Notes: generated by a model from the letters alone, not told the origin. Numbered from the stretch's first letter, positions 33,408 through 42,830 are shown. The stretch: DNA of 64,000 nt from Microbacterium sp. MAH-37 (GCF_009758255.1 NZ_WSEN01000008.1:248001-312000); one strand, 5' to 3'. Numbers and translations: made by a program.

Positions 33408-34493
33408 ATGCACGCCGCCGCCCGCCACGATGCGATCCTGCGCGAGCTCGAGCTGCGCGGCTCGCTCCTGACCTCGTCGTTCGCCGCGCGCCTGGGCGTG
33501 ACGACGATGACGCTGTGGCGCGATCTCGTCGCTCTCGAGGAACGGGGTCTGGTCGCCCGCGTACACGGCGGCGCGATCTCGCCCGCCGTCGCGCAGCAGC
33601 AGTCCGCCGACCTGGGCGGCGGACGGACGATGACGCGCCCCGTCGCCACGATCGGCATGATCGTGCCGAACACCCGCTACTACTACCCGGAGGTGATCCG
33701 GGGCGCGAGTCAGGCGGCGCGCGAGCTGAACTGTCGACTCGTCGTCGGCGCCACGAACTACTCCCCCGAGGAGGAGCAGCGGCAGGCGAAGCGCCTCATC
33801 GCCGCCGGAGTCGACGCGCTGATGATCACACCGCACGACAGCATTCGCCAGGCGAGCGCCCTGCAGGAGCTGCTCGAGGATGCCCGCATCCCGGTCGTGA
33901 TCGTGGAGCGCTCCGTCGACGACGCCGTCGCCGGACGCCTGGAGTGGGTGCGCTCCGATCACGCGTACGGCGCGGAGGTCGCGGTCAAGCACCTCGTCGA
34001 GAACGGCCACCACGGCATCGCGCTCGCGGCTCGCAACGCGGCGACGACGAGCGGCCTGATCGCCGGGTACGACCGCGCCATGAGTGCGATCGGCGCCACC
34101 GACGAGCAGCGGCTGCAGCGCAGGCTGCCGGACCCGCCGCTCGGCGACGGGGTCGTGCTGAGCGAGCTCGAGGCCCTGCTCGACGAGTGCCTGCAGGCCG
34201 GGATCACCGCCGCGATCCTGCTGGGCGACGCCGACGCGATGGCCTTCACCGAGCTCGTGCTCGAGCGCGGACTGCGGATCCCCGAGGACTTCGCGGTGAT
34301 CGCCTACGACGACGATGTCGCCGCGTTCGCCGCCGTGGCGCTGACGGCCGTCGCTCCACCGAAGCACGAGCTCGGGCACGCCGCGCTCCGGCTGTGCTTC
34401 GACAGGCTGCGGCAGCAGCCGGGGACGCCGCACACGGTGGTGCGGATGACACTGCTCCCCACGCTGTACGTGCGCGAGTCCACGCTGCGCTGA
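33408..34493 (+). CDS. Hybrid repressor: DeoR HTH with LacI-type sugar sensor
   Basis: 361 residues. N-terminus (about 7-57) is a DeoR winged HTH (L-T-S-S-F-A-A-R-L-G-V-T-T-M-T-L-W-R-D-L, then R-V-H-G-G-A). From about 80 on it is a LacI/periplasmic-binding-like effector domain (T-I-G-M-I-V-P-N-T-R-Y-Y-Y-P-E-V-I-R-G, I-P-E-D-F-A-V-I-A-Y-D-D-D). Ribosome site GGAG 5 nt before ATG. It precedes a sugar ABC operon, and both promoters carry TGTTA direct repeats, so it very likely represses the transporter until the sugar binds. The sugar is not identifiable. Confidence 0.9.
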   Translation: MHAAARHDAILRELELRGSLLTSSFAARLGVTTMTLWRDLVALEERGLVARVHGGAISPAVAQQQSADLGGGRTMTRPVATIGMIVPNTRYYYPEVIRGASQAARELNCRLVVGATNYSPEEEQRQAKRLIAAGVDALMITPHDSIRQASALQELLEDARIPVVIVERSVDDAVAGRLEWVRSDHAYGAEVAVKHLVENGHHGIALAARNAATTSGLIAGYDRAMSAIGATDEQRLQRRLPDPPLGDGVVLSELEALLDECLQAGITAAILLGDADAMAFTELVLERGLRIPEDFAVIAYDDDVAAFAAVALTAVAPPKHELGHAALRLCFDRLRQQPGTPHTVVRMTLLPTLYVRESTLR

Positions 34494-34494
34494 A

Positions 34495-34517
34495 TGTTAG
34501 GTTCTGTTAGATAACAG
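34495..34517 (+). promoter_or_regulatory. DeoR-type operator O2 with promoter -10
   Basis: TGTTA (34495-34499), 5-nt spacer, TGTTA (34505-34509), followed by GA and TAACAG, so CTGTTA-GA-TAACAG is also a palindrome. TTAGAT inside it can serve as -10 of the ABC operon. Repressor binding would cover it. Confidence 0.65.
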
Positions 34518-34596
34518 GCGCTCACCTTTGCGACATCGCGAGGCACCTCCAGGATGAGGGAACCGCAAGGTCCCCGATTCAAAGGAGAACCTCTTC

Positions 34597-35898
34597 ATGT
34601 CTTTGCGCCGCACCCTCATCGCCGCCACGGCACTGCTCGCCTCGGGCGCGCTGCTGGCCGGCTGCTCCTCCGCCACCTCACCCGACTCCGCCCCCACGAG
34701 CTCCGAGAAGGCCAAGGGAGAGATCACGTTCTGGTCGTCGCTGAGCGGGATGGCCGACGTGGCCGCCGCGTTCAACGAGAGCCACCCCGACATCACCGTC
34801 AACTTCGAGGAGATCCCCCAGGCCGCGTCGGGCGGCTACACGAAGCTGGCCGCCGCGATCGGTTCCGGCACCGGGCCCGACGTGGTCGGCATCGAGTACA
34901 ACCGCCTCACCGACTTCGCGGCATCCGGTCAGCTGAAGCCGCTGGACGGCCTCATCCCCGCGAAGACGTTCGACGAGTACCCGAAGAACATCCAATCGCT
35001 CGTGCACCTCGGCGGCGACACCTACGCGATGCCGTACGACGCGCCGCCGATGATCATGTGGTACCGCCAGGACGTGCTGGATGCGGCCGGCGTGACCGCC
35101 GTTCCGAAGACCTGGGACGAGTTCGAGACCGCGGCCCGCGCAGTCAAGAAATGGAACCCGAACGCATACCTGACGAGCTACTTCACCGCTGAGCCGCAGC
35201 TGGCCCCGATGGCGTGGCAGGCAGGAGCCACCTGGTTCCAGGCGAAAGACGACAAGTGGAAGGTCACGATCGACGACGACGCCACTATGGCGACGGCGGA
35301 GTTCTGGCAGCGTCTGATCGACGAGGACCTGGTGAAGAAGCAGCCCGGCTTCAACGATGAGTGGGTCTCGGACCTGCAGAAGGACGTCGTCGTCGGCTGG
35401 CTGGGCGGATCGTGGGGCGCGTCGTCGCTGAAGAGCCGCACCGAGACGGCGAACCAGCAGGGCAAGTGGATCGCGGCGGTTCCGCCGACGAAGGACGGCA
35501 AGCGGAGCGGTTCGCTGAACGGCGGCACCAGCTTCGCCATCCCGAAGACGAGCAAGAACCCCGAAGCCGCCGCCGTGTTCCTGGAGTGGCTGACCACGTC
35601 CGAGGAATCCGTCACGGCTCGCGGCGCGGTCGGCACGACGTACCTGGCCTACCCCGGACTGAACGACGCGGCCAAGGCCGTCGCTCCGACCGACTACTAC
35701 GCGAACGACATCTACGAAGTCTTCGACGAGGCGTACGCGGGGCTGCGCCCCTGGGCCTGGGGGCCGAGCTATGCGGTCACCGAGACCGCTCTGAAGGAAG
35801 CCGTCACGGGCGAGCCGACCATCCCCGAGTCGGTCACCAAGACGCAGACGGGAACCGTCACCGGGCTGGAGCAGCTCGGACTGGACATCGCCGAGTAG
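34597..35898 (+). CDS. ABC sugar transporter, solute-binding lipoprotein
   Basis: 433 residues. Lipoprotein signal with lipobox L-L-A-G-C (C23). Mature part is a cluster D/CUT1-type binding protein: E-I-T-F-W-S-S-L-S-G at the start, then F-N-E-S-H-P-D-I-T-V-N, A-A-I-G-S-G-T-G-P-D-V-V. Anchored outside the membrane, it delivers a carbohydrate to the two permeases encoded next. AAAGGAG ribosome site. A hairpin after the stop probably lets this gene be expressed above the permeases. Repressed by the DeoR-LacI hybrid (inference from shared operators). Confidence 0.93.
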   Translation: MSLRRTLIAATALLASGALLAGCSSATSPDSAPTSSEKAKGEITFWSSLSGMADVAAAFNESHPDITVNFEEIPQAASGGYTKLAAAIGSGTGPDVVGIEYNRLTDFAASGQLKPLDGLIPAKTFDEYPKNIQSLVHLGGDTYAMPYDAPPMIMWYRQDVLDAAGVTAVPKTWDEFETAARAVKKWNPNAYLTSYFTAEPQLAPMAWQAGATWFQAKDDKWKVTIDDDATMATAEFWQRLIDEDLVKKQPGFNDEWVSDLQKDVVVGWLGGSWGASSLKSRTETANQQGKWIAAVPPTKDGKRSGSLNGGTSFAIPKTSKNPEAAAVFLEWLTTSEESVTARGAVGTTYLAYPGLNDAAKAVAPTDYYANDIYEVFDEAYAGLRPWAWGPSYAVTETALKEAVTGEPTIPESVTKTQTGTVTGLEQLGLDIAE

Positions 35899-35905
35899 CA
35901 CCCGA

Positions 35906-35940
35906 GCTGCGGGGCGGGGCCGTGCGTCCCGCCCCGCAGC
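35906..35940 (+). terminator. Intra-operon hairpin after the binding-protein gene
   Basis: GCTGCGGGGCGGG (35906-35918) pairs with CCCGCCCCGCAGC (35928-35940) around a 9-nt loop. It lies between the binding protein and first permease genes. It probably attenuates transcription or stabilises the upstream mRNA, a common design in binding-protein operons. Confidence 0.75.
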
Positions 35941-35962
35941 GCACCTCTTCGAAGGACCCGAT

Positions 35963-36889
35963 ATGACACTCACGACGCGCGAGTCGCGACGCACACTCAG
36001 AAGATCTCTGCCGGGTACCGGCGGACGCACGGCAGCCCTGTTCCTGACCCCGTTCCTCGCCCTGTTCGCGATCACGATGATCGCGCCGATCGCGTACGCG
36101 ATCGGGATGAGCCTGTTCGTCGAGCGCCGGAGCGGACTCGGTTTCGGTGGCACGACCACCGAGTTCGCCGGGCTCGGCAACTACATCGACGTCCTCTCCG
36201 ACGAGGCGTTCGTGCAGGGGTTCGCGCGGCTCGCGCTGTACTGCCTCATCTACTTGCCGGTGCTGCTGCTGTCGGCGCTCATCCTGGCTCTGCTGCTGGA
36301 TGCCGCGGCCGCGCGGCTTCGCCGGATGTTCCAGCTCTTCCTGTTCCTGCCGCACGCCGTCCCCGGCGTCATCGCGGCCCTGATCTGGGCGTACCTCTAC
36401 ACGCCGGGTGTCAGCCCCATCGTGAACGTGCTCGCCTCCGGCGGCATCTCGATCGACTTCCTGTCCGTCCATCTCGTGCTGCCGTCGACGGTCAACATCT
36501 CGGTCTGGGAGTGGACCGGATACAACGTCGTCATCCTGTTCACCGCTCTGCAGGCCGTCCCGCGCGAGGTGCTCGAAGCCGCCCGCGTCGACGGCGCCGG
36601 AGAGATCCGCACCGCCCTGTCGATCAAGACGCCGCTCGTGTGGCCCGCGATCAGCGTGGCTCTGCTGTTCACCGTGATCGGCTCGCTGCAGCTGTTCACC
36701 GAGCCGAAGATCCTGTCGTCGGTGACCACGAACGTCACGAGCACGTGGGTGCCCAACATGTGGGCCTATGAGGCGGCCTTCGTCCGCAACAACCTGCCTC
36801 AGGCCGCGGCGGCCTCGATCATCCTCGCGCTGCTCGCCGCCGTCCTGTCCTGGTTCGTCACCCGGTTCACCTCGAAGGAGAGTCACTGA
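35963..36889 (+). CDS. ABC sugar permease, MalF type
   Basis: 308 residues, six membrane helices. The cytoplasmic EAA loop that docks the ATPase is E-A-A-R-V-D-G-A-G-E-I-R-T-A-L-S-I-K-T-P (about 209-228). Forms the membrane channel with the MalG-type partner, whose start overlaps its stop by one base. No ATPase gene in the operon. Confidence 0.92.
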   Translation: MTLTTRESRRTLRRSLPGTGGRTAALFLTPFLALFAITMIAPIAYAIGMSLFVERRSGLGFGGTTTEFAGLGNYIDVLSDEAFVQGFARLALYCLIYLPVLLLSALILALLLDAAAARLRRMFQLFLFLPHAVPGVIAALIWAYLYTPGVSPIVNVLASGGISIDFLSVHLVLPSTVNISVWEWTGYNVVILFTALQAVPREVLEAARVDGAGEIRTALSIKTPLVWPAISVALLFTVIGSLQLFTEPKILSSVTTNVTSTWVPNMWAYEAAFVRNNLPQAAAASIILALLAAVLSWFVTRFTSKESH

Positions 36890-37806
36890 TGACCGCCGTC
36901 CTCGACCGGCCGGCTCGGCCGGCCCCGCCGATCACGCCCGCTGCTCCCCCGCGTCGCGGTCGCCGTGATGCGGCATCCCGCCCGTCCGGGCTCATCGCCG
37001 TCAACGGCCTGCTGATCGTCGGTTCGGCGTACATGATCCTGCCGCTGCTGTGGCTGGTGTTCGCCGTCTCGAAGACGACCTCCGGACTGTACGACGGCAA
37101 CGCGTTCGCGTTCGGCGGCGCGTTCCTCGAGAACCTGGGCCGGCTGATCTCCACCGACGACGGCATCTTCCTGCGCTGGCTGTTCAACAGCATCCTGTAC
37201 GCCGGGGTCGGCGCCGTCGTCGGCGGACTCATCTCGGTGATGGCCGGATACGCGTTCGACAAGTTCCAGTTCCGAGGCAAGCGCGCGCTCTACGGCGCCG
37301 TGCTGATCGGGGTGCTGATCCCGAACACCGCGACCGTCATCCCGCTCTACCTGCTCGCGGCGGCGTCGGGGATCACGAACACGATCTGGGCGGTGATCAT
37401 CCCGTGCCTGTGCAATCCGTTCAGCGTCTACCTCGCGCGGATCTTCAGCGCCGGGTACCTCCCCGGCGAGGTCCTGGAGGCGGCGCGCGTCGACGGCGCG
37501 GGCCCGATCCGCACCTTCCTGAAGGTCTCGCTGCCGATGCTGACGCCGGGCTTCGTCACCATCGCTCTGTTCCAGTTCGTCGGCATCTGGAACAACTTCA
37601 TGCTGCCGTTGATCATGCTGCAGAACCGCGACCTGTTCCCCACCAGCGTGGGCATCTTCCTGTGGCAGTCCCAGGCTCCGCAGAACCCCGAGTTCGCCAC
37701 TCTGGTGATCGCGGGCTCCTTCCTGTCCGTGCTGCCGCTGCTGATCGCCTTCATCTTCCTGCAGCGCTTCTGGCGGGCGGGTCTGTCGGCGGGGAGCGTC
37801 AAGTGA
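36889..37806 (+). CDS. ABC sugar permease, MalG type
   Basis: 305 residues, six helices after a ~30-residue Pro/Arg-rich N-terminus. EAA loop: E-A-A-R-V-D-G-A-G-P-I-R-T-F-L-K-V-S-L-P (about 197-216). Overlaps the previous gene (TGATG) and the following dehydrogenase gene (GTGA), so the whole set is one translational unit. Confidence 0.92.
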   Translation: MTAVLDRPARPAPPITPAAPPRRGRRDAASRPSGLIAVNGLLIVGSAYMILPLLWLVFAVSKTTSGLYDGNAFAFGGAFLENLGRLISTDDGIFLRWLFNSILYAGVGAVVGGLISVMAGYAFDKFQFRGKRALYGAVLIGVLIPNTATVIPLYLLAAASGITNTIWAVIIPCLCNPFSVYLARIFSAGYLPGEVLEAARVDGAGPIRTFLKVSLPMLTPGFVTIALFQFVGIWNNFMLPLIMLQNRDLFPTSVGIFLWQSQAPQNPEFATLVIAGSFLSVLPLLIAFIFLQRFWRAGLSAGSVK

Positions 37807-38807
37807 CGGAACGCCTGAACGTCGCGTTCGCGATGTCCGCGGTCTCGCTCGAGCGGGTCTTCCCTCCGGCACGGATGTCCGAGATCGGGCAGGTCGCCGA
37901 GATCTGCGGCATCCTCACCGAGTTCGCCTCGGCACAGGCACGGGCAGTGCTGGCGAAGACCGATGTGATCGTGACCGGCTGGGGCGCGCCGTTCGTAGAT
38001 CTCCGGGTGCTGGATGCCGCACCGGGGCTACGCGCCGTGCTGCACTCTGCCGGGTCCGTCAAGGCGTACGTCGATCCCGAAGTGCTCGAGCACGGGGTGC
38101 AGGTGAGTTCGGCCGCGGCGGCCAACGCCGTGCCCGTCGCCGAGTATGCGGTCGCGATGATCGTGCTGGCGGGCAAGCGGGCGCTGCCGATCGCCGCGCA
38201 CTATCGCGCCGTTCGCGAGGCCTTCGATGTCGAGGCAGTGTTCCCGCGGATCGGGAACTACGGCAACCGTATCGGCATCGTCGGGGCATCCAAGATCGGC
38301 CGGCTGGTGATCGGGATGCTGCGCACGTACGAGCTCGAGGTCGTCGTCTACGATCCGTTCCTCACGGATGCGGATGCCGCCGCGCTCGGGGTGCGGAGCG
38401 TGAGCCTCGACGAGCTGCTCGCCACGAGCGATGTCGTCTCGGTGCACGCCCCGTCGCTGTCATCGACGATCGGCCTCATCGATCGTCGGGGAATCGGGCT
38501 CATGCGCCCCGGCACGGCGCTGCTCAACACGGCGCGCGGAGAGATCATCGATCAGGCGGCGCTCACGGAGCGGGTGATCGCCGGGGAGATCACCGCGATC
38601 CTCGACGTCACGACGCCGGAGGTGCTCGACGCCGACGACCCGCTGTTCGCGTCCGATCACGCGCTCATCACGCCGCACATCGCCGGCTCGATGGGCAGGG
38701 AGCTCGGACGTCTCGCGCGCTCGGTGCGCGACGAGCTGATGCGCCTGAGCGCCGGCGAGCCGCTCGCACACGCCATCGACGGACGGACGCTCGCGATCAC
38801 GGCGTGA
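37803..38807 (+). CDS. D-2-hydroxyacid dehydrogenase, NAD-dependent
   Basis: 334 residues. Rossmann motif G-I-V-G-A-S-K-I-G-R-L (about 157-167), D-V-V-S-V-H-A-P (about 206-213), N-T-A-R-G-E-I-I (about 239-246) and the catalytic His in T-P-H-I-A-G-S (about 287-293) are all present. Reduces a 2-keto acid or oxidises a 2-hydroxy acid with NAD(H). GTG start overlaps the permease stop by 4 bp, tying it to uptake of the transported sugar or sugar acid. Substrate unknown. Confidence 0.9.
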   Translation: MTERLNVAFAMSAVSLERVFPPARMSEIGQVAEICGILTEFASAQARAVLAKTDVIVTGWGAPFVDLRVLDAAPGLRAVLHSAGSVKAYVDPEVLEHGVQVSSAAAANAVPVAEYAVAMIVLAGKRALPIAAHYRAVREAFDVEAVFPRIGNYGNRIGIVGASKIGRLVIGMLRTYELEVVVYDPFLTDADAAALGVRSVSLDELLATSDVVSVHAPSLSSTIGLIDRRGIGLMRPGTALLNTARGEIIDQAALTERVIAGEITAILDVTTPEVLDADDPLFASDHALITPHIAGSMGRELGRLARSVRDELMRLSAGEPLAHAIDGRTLAITA

Positions 38808-38845
38808 CCCCGCCACGGACGATCGCGGGCGCGTAGAGTCGCGGC

Positions 38846-39229
38846 ATGAGCGACGACGCTTCGATTCCGCAGAGCATCCTCGACGCAGCACCCGGCCCGT
38901 CCGGCGACGGCTGCCAGGACTGCGAGGCGACCGGCAGCTGGTGGTTCCATCTGCGGCGGTGCGTGCAGTGCGGCCACGTCGGATGCTGCGACGACTCGCT
39001 CGGTCAGCACGCGACCGTGCACTTCGAGGCGACCGGACACCGCTGGATCCGCAGCTTCGAGCCCGGCGAGGACTGGTTCTGGGACTACGTCGGCGCGCGC
39101 ATCGTCGCCGGCGGCGAGCTGGCCCCGCCGCAGGAGCATCCGGTGGAGCAGCCGACGCCGGGGCCGGCCGACCGCGTGCCCGACAACTGGCAGCGGCAGC
39201 TCGCAGCCGCGCGGGCGGCGCGCGAGTAG
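38846..39229 (+). CDS. UBP-type zinc finger protein
   Basis: 127 residues. The ZnF_UBP pattern is clear: C23-x2-C26, C39-V-Q-C42, C47/C48, then H55, H59 and H65 (G-Q-H-A-T-V-H-F-E-A-T-G-H). Bacterial single-domain members bind C-terminal glycines in eukaryotic homologues, but their role here is unknown. Tail is Pro-rich. TAGAGT (38834-38839) ends 6 nt before the ATG, so this may be a leaderless gene. Confidence 0.85.
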   Translation: MSDDASIPQSILDAAPGPSGDGCQDCEATGSWWFHLRRCVQCGHVGCCDDSLGQHATVHFEATGHRWIRSFEPGEDWFWDYVGARIVAGGELAPPQEHPVEQPTPGPADRVPDNWQRQLAAARAARE

Positions 39230-39236
39230 GCACCTG

Positions 39237-39596
39237 TCAGCCGGGCCCACCCGGATGCGCGAGGTCGTACGCGCGGGACAGCTTCTGCGGCACGACCATG
39301 CGCCAGGCATCCACGACGAACTCCCTCGCCTCTGCCGGATCGAGCGCCGCGAGGTCGGCCCGCACCCAGTGGAATCGCATGTCCGAGGGCGACGGCATCG
39401 AGAACTTCTCGGGCTGCCCGCCGACCAGGCCCTCCCGCATCTCCTTCGGAAACCCGAACTCCATCGTCAACTGGTCCGCCGAGAACGCCACGTAGACGAG
39501 TTGCCCGACCCGGAACTTCACGCGGCCGCGCACGAGCACCTCGTATGACCGCTCCAGCGTCGAGCCCAGAGCGCGCACATCAGCGATGGTCGCCAT
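39237..39596 (-). CDS. MmcQ/YjbR family protein
   Basis: 119 residues. Contains the YjbR fold signatures S-Y-E-V-L-V-R-G-R-V-K-F-R-V-G, E-F-G-F-P-K-E-M-R and a final V-V-D-A-W-R-M-V-V-P-Q-K-L. The family is CyaY/YjbR-like in structure; function is unproven. TATCCT lies 6 nt before the ATG, another possible leaderless start. Convergent with the UBP gene. Confidence 0.8.
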   Translation of the reverse strand: MATIADVRALGSTLERSYEVLVRGRVKFRVGQLVYVAFSADQLTMEFGFPKEMREGLVGGQPEKFSMPSPSDMRFHWVRADLAALDPAEAREFVVDAWRMVVPQKLSRAYDLAHPGGPG

Positions 39597-39617
39597 CGCC
39601 TCAGGATACGACCGCCC

Positions 39618-40082
39618 TCAGACCTCGAGGTGCCGGCGCAGAGCCGCCGAGATCCCGTCCAGCTGCTCCAGCTGCTCAGCGCTCAGCGCGTCGATGAACA
39701 GCTCACGCACCGCACGCAGATGCGGGACGGATCCCGCGCGGAACGCGTCGCGCCCGGTATCGGTCGCCAGAACATCGACGCCGTGCGCGGCGTCCGCACA
39801 GGGTTTGCGCGTGATCAGGCCGCGCTTCTCCATCCGGCCGAGATGATGCGAGAGCCGGCTGCGCTCCCAGCCGATCATCGATGCGAGCTCGGACGAGCGC
39901 AGCGTGAACCCCGGTGCCTCGGTCAGGGCGAGCAGCACCCGGTAGTCCCCCGACGACAGCGCTGACTCGGTCAGCATCCGACCGCCCAGCCGCGCACGCA
40001 GCGCCTCAGAGGTCTCGACGTAGTCCCGCCACACCCGCAGCTGCTCTGCCGTGGGCATGGTCCGGCGCATCTTCTGCGGCAT
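39618..40082 (-). CDS. MarR family transcriptional regulator
   Basis: 154 residues. Winged HTH with L-R-S-S-E-L-A-S-M-I-G-W-E-R-S-R-L-S-H-H-L-G-R-M-E (about 60-84) and the wing L-I-T-R-K-P-C-A-D. ATG 40082 chosen since the preceding AGGTGGAGG can serve as ribosome site; ATG 40124 lies within promoter-like DNA. Divergent from a flavin monooxygenase gene with a palindrome between, the usual MarR arrangement, so it likely represses the monooxygenase operon. Confidence 0.88.
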   Translation of the reverse strand: MPQKMRRTMPTAEQLRVWRDYVETSEALRARLGGRMLTESALSSGDYRVLLALTEAPGFTLRSSELASMIGWERSRLSHHLGRMEKRGLITRKPCADAAHGVDVLATDTGRDAFRAGSVPHLRAVRELFIDALSAEQLEQLDGISAALRRHLEV

Positions 40083-40108
40083 CCCTCCACCTCGATTCCG
40101 AACGGGAA

Positions 40109-40120
40109 TTGACACGTCAA
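40109..40120. promoter_or_regulatory. Candidate MarR operator
   Basis: TTGAC-AC-GTCAA is a 5-2-5 palindrome in the MarR/monooxygenase divergent region. On the plus strand it also forms a consensus -35 (TTGACA, 40109-40114). Confidence 0.5.
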
Positions 40121-40180
40121 CCATAGCGTTGCATCCCTCTGATGGGCCGGATGCTCCGGCCGAGGGAAGGTCGTGAGGCG

Positions 40181-41290
40181 ATGACCACCGAGGCGTCAGG
40201 ATTCGAGTTCGGGCTGAACTCGTTCGGCGACGTGGCGACGGACGGCGGTCGGGTGCAGACCGACGCCGAGGCCGTGCGCCTGCTGGTCGAGGAGGCGCAA
40301 CTGGCCGAATCGGTGGGGCTGGACGTGTTCAGCGTCGGCGAGCACTACAAGGAGGATCAGGTCGATTCGGCGACGCCGGTCGTGCTCGCGGCCGCCGCTC
40401 AGGTGACCTCGACGATCGGCCTCGGCACCTCGGTGACCGTGCTCTCCACGCAGGATCCGGTGCGGCTCTATCAGGAGTTCGCGACGGTCGACGCCCTGTC
40501 CCAGGGGCGCACCCACCTCGTGCTCGGTCGGGCCTCGGCGATCGAATCGTTCCCGCTGTTCGGCTACGACATCGCCGAGTACGAGGAGATCTTCGAGGAG
40601 AAGCTCGACCTGTTCCTGCGGCTCATGCATGAGGACCGCGTCACGTGGTCTGGCAAGTACCGCTCGGCACTCGACGACGTGCGCCTGCACCCGCGGATGC
40701 CGGAGGGCGTGCCGGCGTGGATCGGCATCGGCGGCAGCCCCGACTCGGTCGTCCGCGCCGCCCGGCACGGGCTCCCCCTGATGATGGCGATCATCGGCGG
40801 GCGGCCGGAGCGCTTCGCCGGGCACGTGGAGCTCTACCTGCGGGCCCTTGCGAAGTTCGGCCACCAGGAGCTCCCGATCGCCCAGCACTCCCTCGGCCTG
40901 ATCGCCGAGACCGACGACGAGGCGAAGAACGTGCACTGGAAGCACTGGCAGCCCGTCGTGACCGAGATCAGCAAGGAGCGCGGCTTCTACCCGCCGACGC
41001 CGGAGCGGTACGCCGAGGAGATCGAGCACGGCGCCCTGTACGTCGGATCCCCCGAGACGGTCGCGCAGAAGATCGCGGCGGCCGCGCGGGCGAACCACCT
41101 GTCGCGCTTCGACCTGAAGTACGACCTGCGCCACCTTCCCCGTGAGGTGCGCGAGAGCAGCATCCGGCTGTTCGGCGAGAGGGTGGCGCCACGTGTGAAG
41201 GAACTCCTCACCGAGGACCCCGGAGACTGGTATCTCACCCGTCGTCCGGTCGCCCAGATCACCAAGGACGGAAAGGCCGTACATGTCTGA
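40181..41290 (+). CDS. Luciferase-like flavin monooxygenase
   Basis: 369 residues, LLM class. Typical segments: [31 protein letters not shown] and G-I-G-G-S-P-D-S-V. Uses FMNH2 or F420 to oxidise an organic substrate. The gene overlaps the following NADP-binding gene by 8 bp; the partner may supply reduced cofactor. Regulated probably by the divergent MarR. Start at 40181 has GTGAGGCG directly ahead. Confidence 0.88.
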   Translation: MTTEASGFEFGLNSFGDVATDGGRVQTDAEAVRLLVEEAQLAESVGLDVFSVGEHYKEDQVDSATPVVLAAAAQVTSTIGLGTSVTVLSTQDPVRLYQEFATVDALSQGRTHLVLGRASAIESFPLFGYDIAEYEEIFEEKLDLFLRLMHEDRVTWSGKYRSALDDVRLHPRMPEGVPAWIGIGGSPDSVVRAARHGLPLMMAIIGGRPERFAGHVELYLRALAKFGHQELPIAQHSLGLIAETDDEAKNVHWKHWQPVVTEISKERGFYPPTPERYAEEIEHGALYVGSPETVAQKIAAAARANHLSRFDLKYDLRHLPREVRESSIRLFGERVAPRVKELLTEDPGDWYLTRRPVAQITKDGKAVHV

Positions 41291-41954
41291 GAACAGCATC
41301 CGCACCGTCGGCATCCTCGGCGCCGGCAAGGTCGGCACCGTGCTCGCGCGGTTGGCCGTCGCCGCCGGGTACCGCGTGCTGATCGCGGGATCCCGTGACC
41401 CGGAGCGGATCGCGCTGACGATCGAGGTGCTCGTGCCCGGCGCGACCGCCGTGCACGCCGACGAGGTCGTCCGCGAGGCCGACGTGGTCGTGCTCGCGCT
41501 TCCGCTCGGCAAGCACCAGAACGTGCCCGCCGACCTGCTCGTTGGCAAGCTGGTCATCGACACCATGAACTACTGGTGGGAGACCGACGGCATCCGCGAC
41601 GATCTCAGCGATCCGCGCACCTCGACCAGCGAGATCGTGCAGGAGTTCCTCGCCGGCGCGCGCGTCGTGAAGGCGCTGAACCACATGGGGTATCACGACC
41701 TCGACCAGGAGGCACGGCCGGCGGATGCCGCAGGGCGCAAGGCGATCGCGATCGCCGGCGATGACGAGGCGGATGTCGCCGACGTGGCCGCCTTCGTCGA
41801 CGCGCTCGGCTTCGATCCGGTGCTCGCCGGTCCACTCGCGGCTGGCGCCGTGCTGCAGCCGGGGAACCCCGCCTTCGGCGCGAACCTGCCGGCCGACGAG
41901 TTGCGCGAGCTGATGGGCGGTGTGCCTCGGCAGCACCCGGTGCCGGTGGGGTGA
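41283..41954 (+). CDS. NAD(P)-binding protein, F420H2:NADP oxidoreductase-like
   Basis: 223 residues. N-terminal [14 protein letters not shown] (about 9-22) is a Rossmann motif, followed by I-A-G-S-R-D-P as in NpdG-like reductases; V-V-L-A-L-P-L-G-K and K-A-L-N-H-M-G support this. Together with the overlapping monooxygenase gene this suggests a two-component system in which it provides reduced deazaflavin or flavin. A tetraloop terminator follows. Confidence 0.82.
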   Translation: MSENSIRTVGILGAGKVGTVLARLAVAAGYRVLIAGSRDPERIALTIEVLVPGATAVHADEVVREADVVVLALPLGKHQNVPADLLVGKLVIDTMNYWWETDGIRDDLSDPRTSTSEIVQEFLAGARVVKALNHMGYHDLDQEARPADAAGRKAIAIAGDDEADVADVAAFVDALGFDPVLAGPLAAGAVLQPGNPAFGANLPADELRELMGGVPRQHPVPVG

Positions 41955-41962
41955 TGGTGCGC

Positions 41963-41996
41963 AGAAGCCGCCTCCGCGAAAGCGGAGGCGGCTTCT
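41963..41996. terminator. Bidirectional terminator with GAAA loop
   Basis: Perfect 15-bp arms AGAAGCCGCCTCCGC / GCGGAGGCGGCTTCT closed by GAAA, between convergent operons ending at 41954 and 42031. Confidence 0.9.
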
Positions 41997-42030
41997 GACG
42001 TTCGGCGATCTCTCGGGCCGACGACCCCGA

Positions 42031-42786
42031 TCAGTGGCGCGGCGGGTTCAGCGGAAGCCACTCCGCCAGGGTCGTCCCGAAGATCTGCGCGCCCTCGACG
42101 GGGATGAGCGTGCGCTCCTCGATCTGCGCACCGTAATAGGGCGCGCTGTCGTCGCGCACGACGACCCTCGGGTCACCTCGGAACGAGAGGGCCCGACGCG
42201 CGAACTCGTCCATTCCGAAGGCTTCGGGACCGGCGATCTCGATGTCACCGGTGGGCGCGCCCGCCGCGGCACGGGCCACGGCGGTCGCGACATCCTCTGC
42301 GGCGATCGGCTGGATGAGCGCGCCGGGCAGGGTGACCGTGCCGTCCTCGGTCGAGATGTCGGCGATGCTGCCGACGAACTCGAAGAACTGCGTCGCGTGG
42401 ACGAGCGAGTAAGGAATGCCGGAGTCCCGGATCAGCTCCTCCTGCGCGACCTTCGCCGCGAAGTAGGGGATGTTCTGGGGGCGATCGGTGCCGACGATCG
42501 TGAGCGCGACGTGGTGGGTGACACCGGCAGAGCGCTCCGCGGCGATGAGATTCCGGGTCGAGGTCGTGAAGAACTCGAGGACGTCGGCCGGTGCGAACGA
42601 CGGCGAGTTGGAGACGTCGACGACGGTCGAGGCACCTTCGAGAACCTCCGCGAGCCCCTCGCCGGTGAGCGTGTTGACGCCGGTGTTCGGCGACGCCGCG
42701 ACGGCCTCGTGGCCGTGCTCGGTGAGCTTCGCGACGACCTTCGAGCCGATGAGGCCGGTGCCTCCGATGACGACGATCTTTGCCAT
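42031..42786 (-). CDS. NmrA/SDR-type NAD(P)-binding reductase
   Basis: 251 residues. M-A-K-I-V-V-I-G-G-T-G-L-I-G-S-K (GGxGxIG motif), V-V-D-V-S-N-S, T-I-V-G-T-D-R and H-A-T-Q-F-F-E-F, all shared with the paralogue just upstream (42831). ATG 42786 has AGAAAGG ahead. Second gene of an operon divergent from an ECF41 sigma gene, which fits the known reductase-ECF41 pairing. Substrate unknown. Confidence 0.88.
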   Translation of the reverse strand: MAKIVVIGGTGLIGSKVVAKLTEHGHEAVAASPNTGVNTLTGEGLAEVLEGASTVVDVSNSPSFAPADVLEFFTTSTRNLIAAERSAGVTHHVALTIVGTDRPQNIPYFAAKVAQEELIRDSGIPYSLVHATQFFEFVGSIADISTEDGTVTLPGALIQPIAAEDVATAVARAAAGAPTGDIEIAGPEAFGMDEFARRALSFRGDPRVVVRDDSAPYYGAQIEERTLIPVEGAQIFGTTLAEWLPLNPPRH

Positions 42787-42830
42787 GACATGCCTTTCTC
42801 TCTGGAGGATGCCGAGATGGCGTCCACCAG

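Noticed and set aside
41963..41996. GNRA-capped hairpin considered as a structured RNA
   Set aside because: Position between two convergent operon ends and simple single stem fit a terminator.
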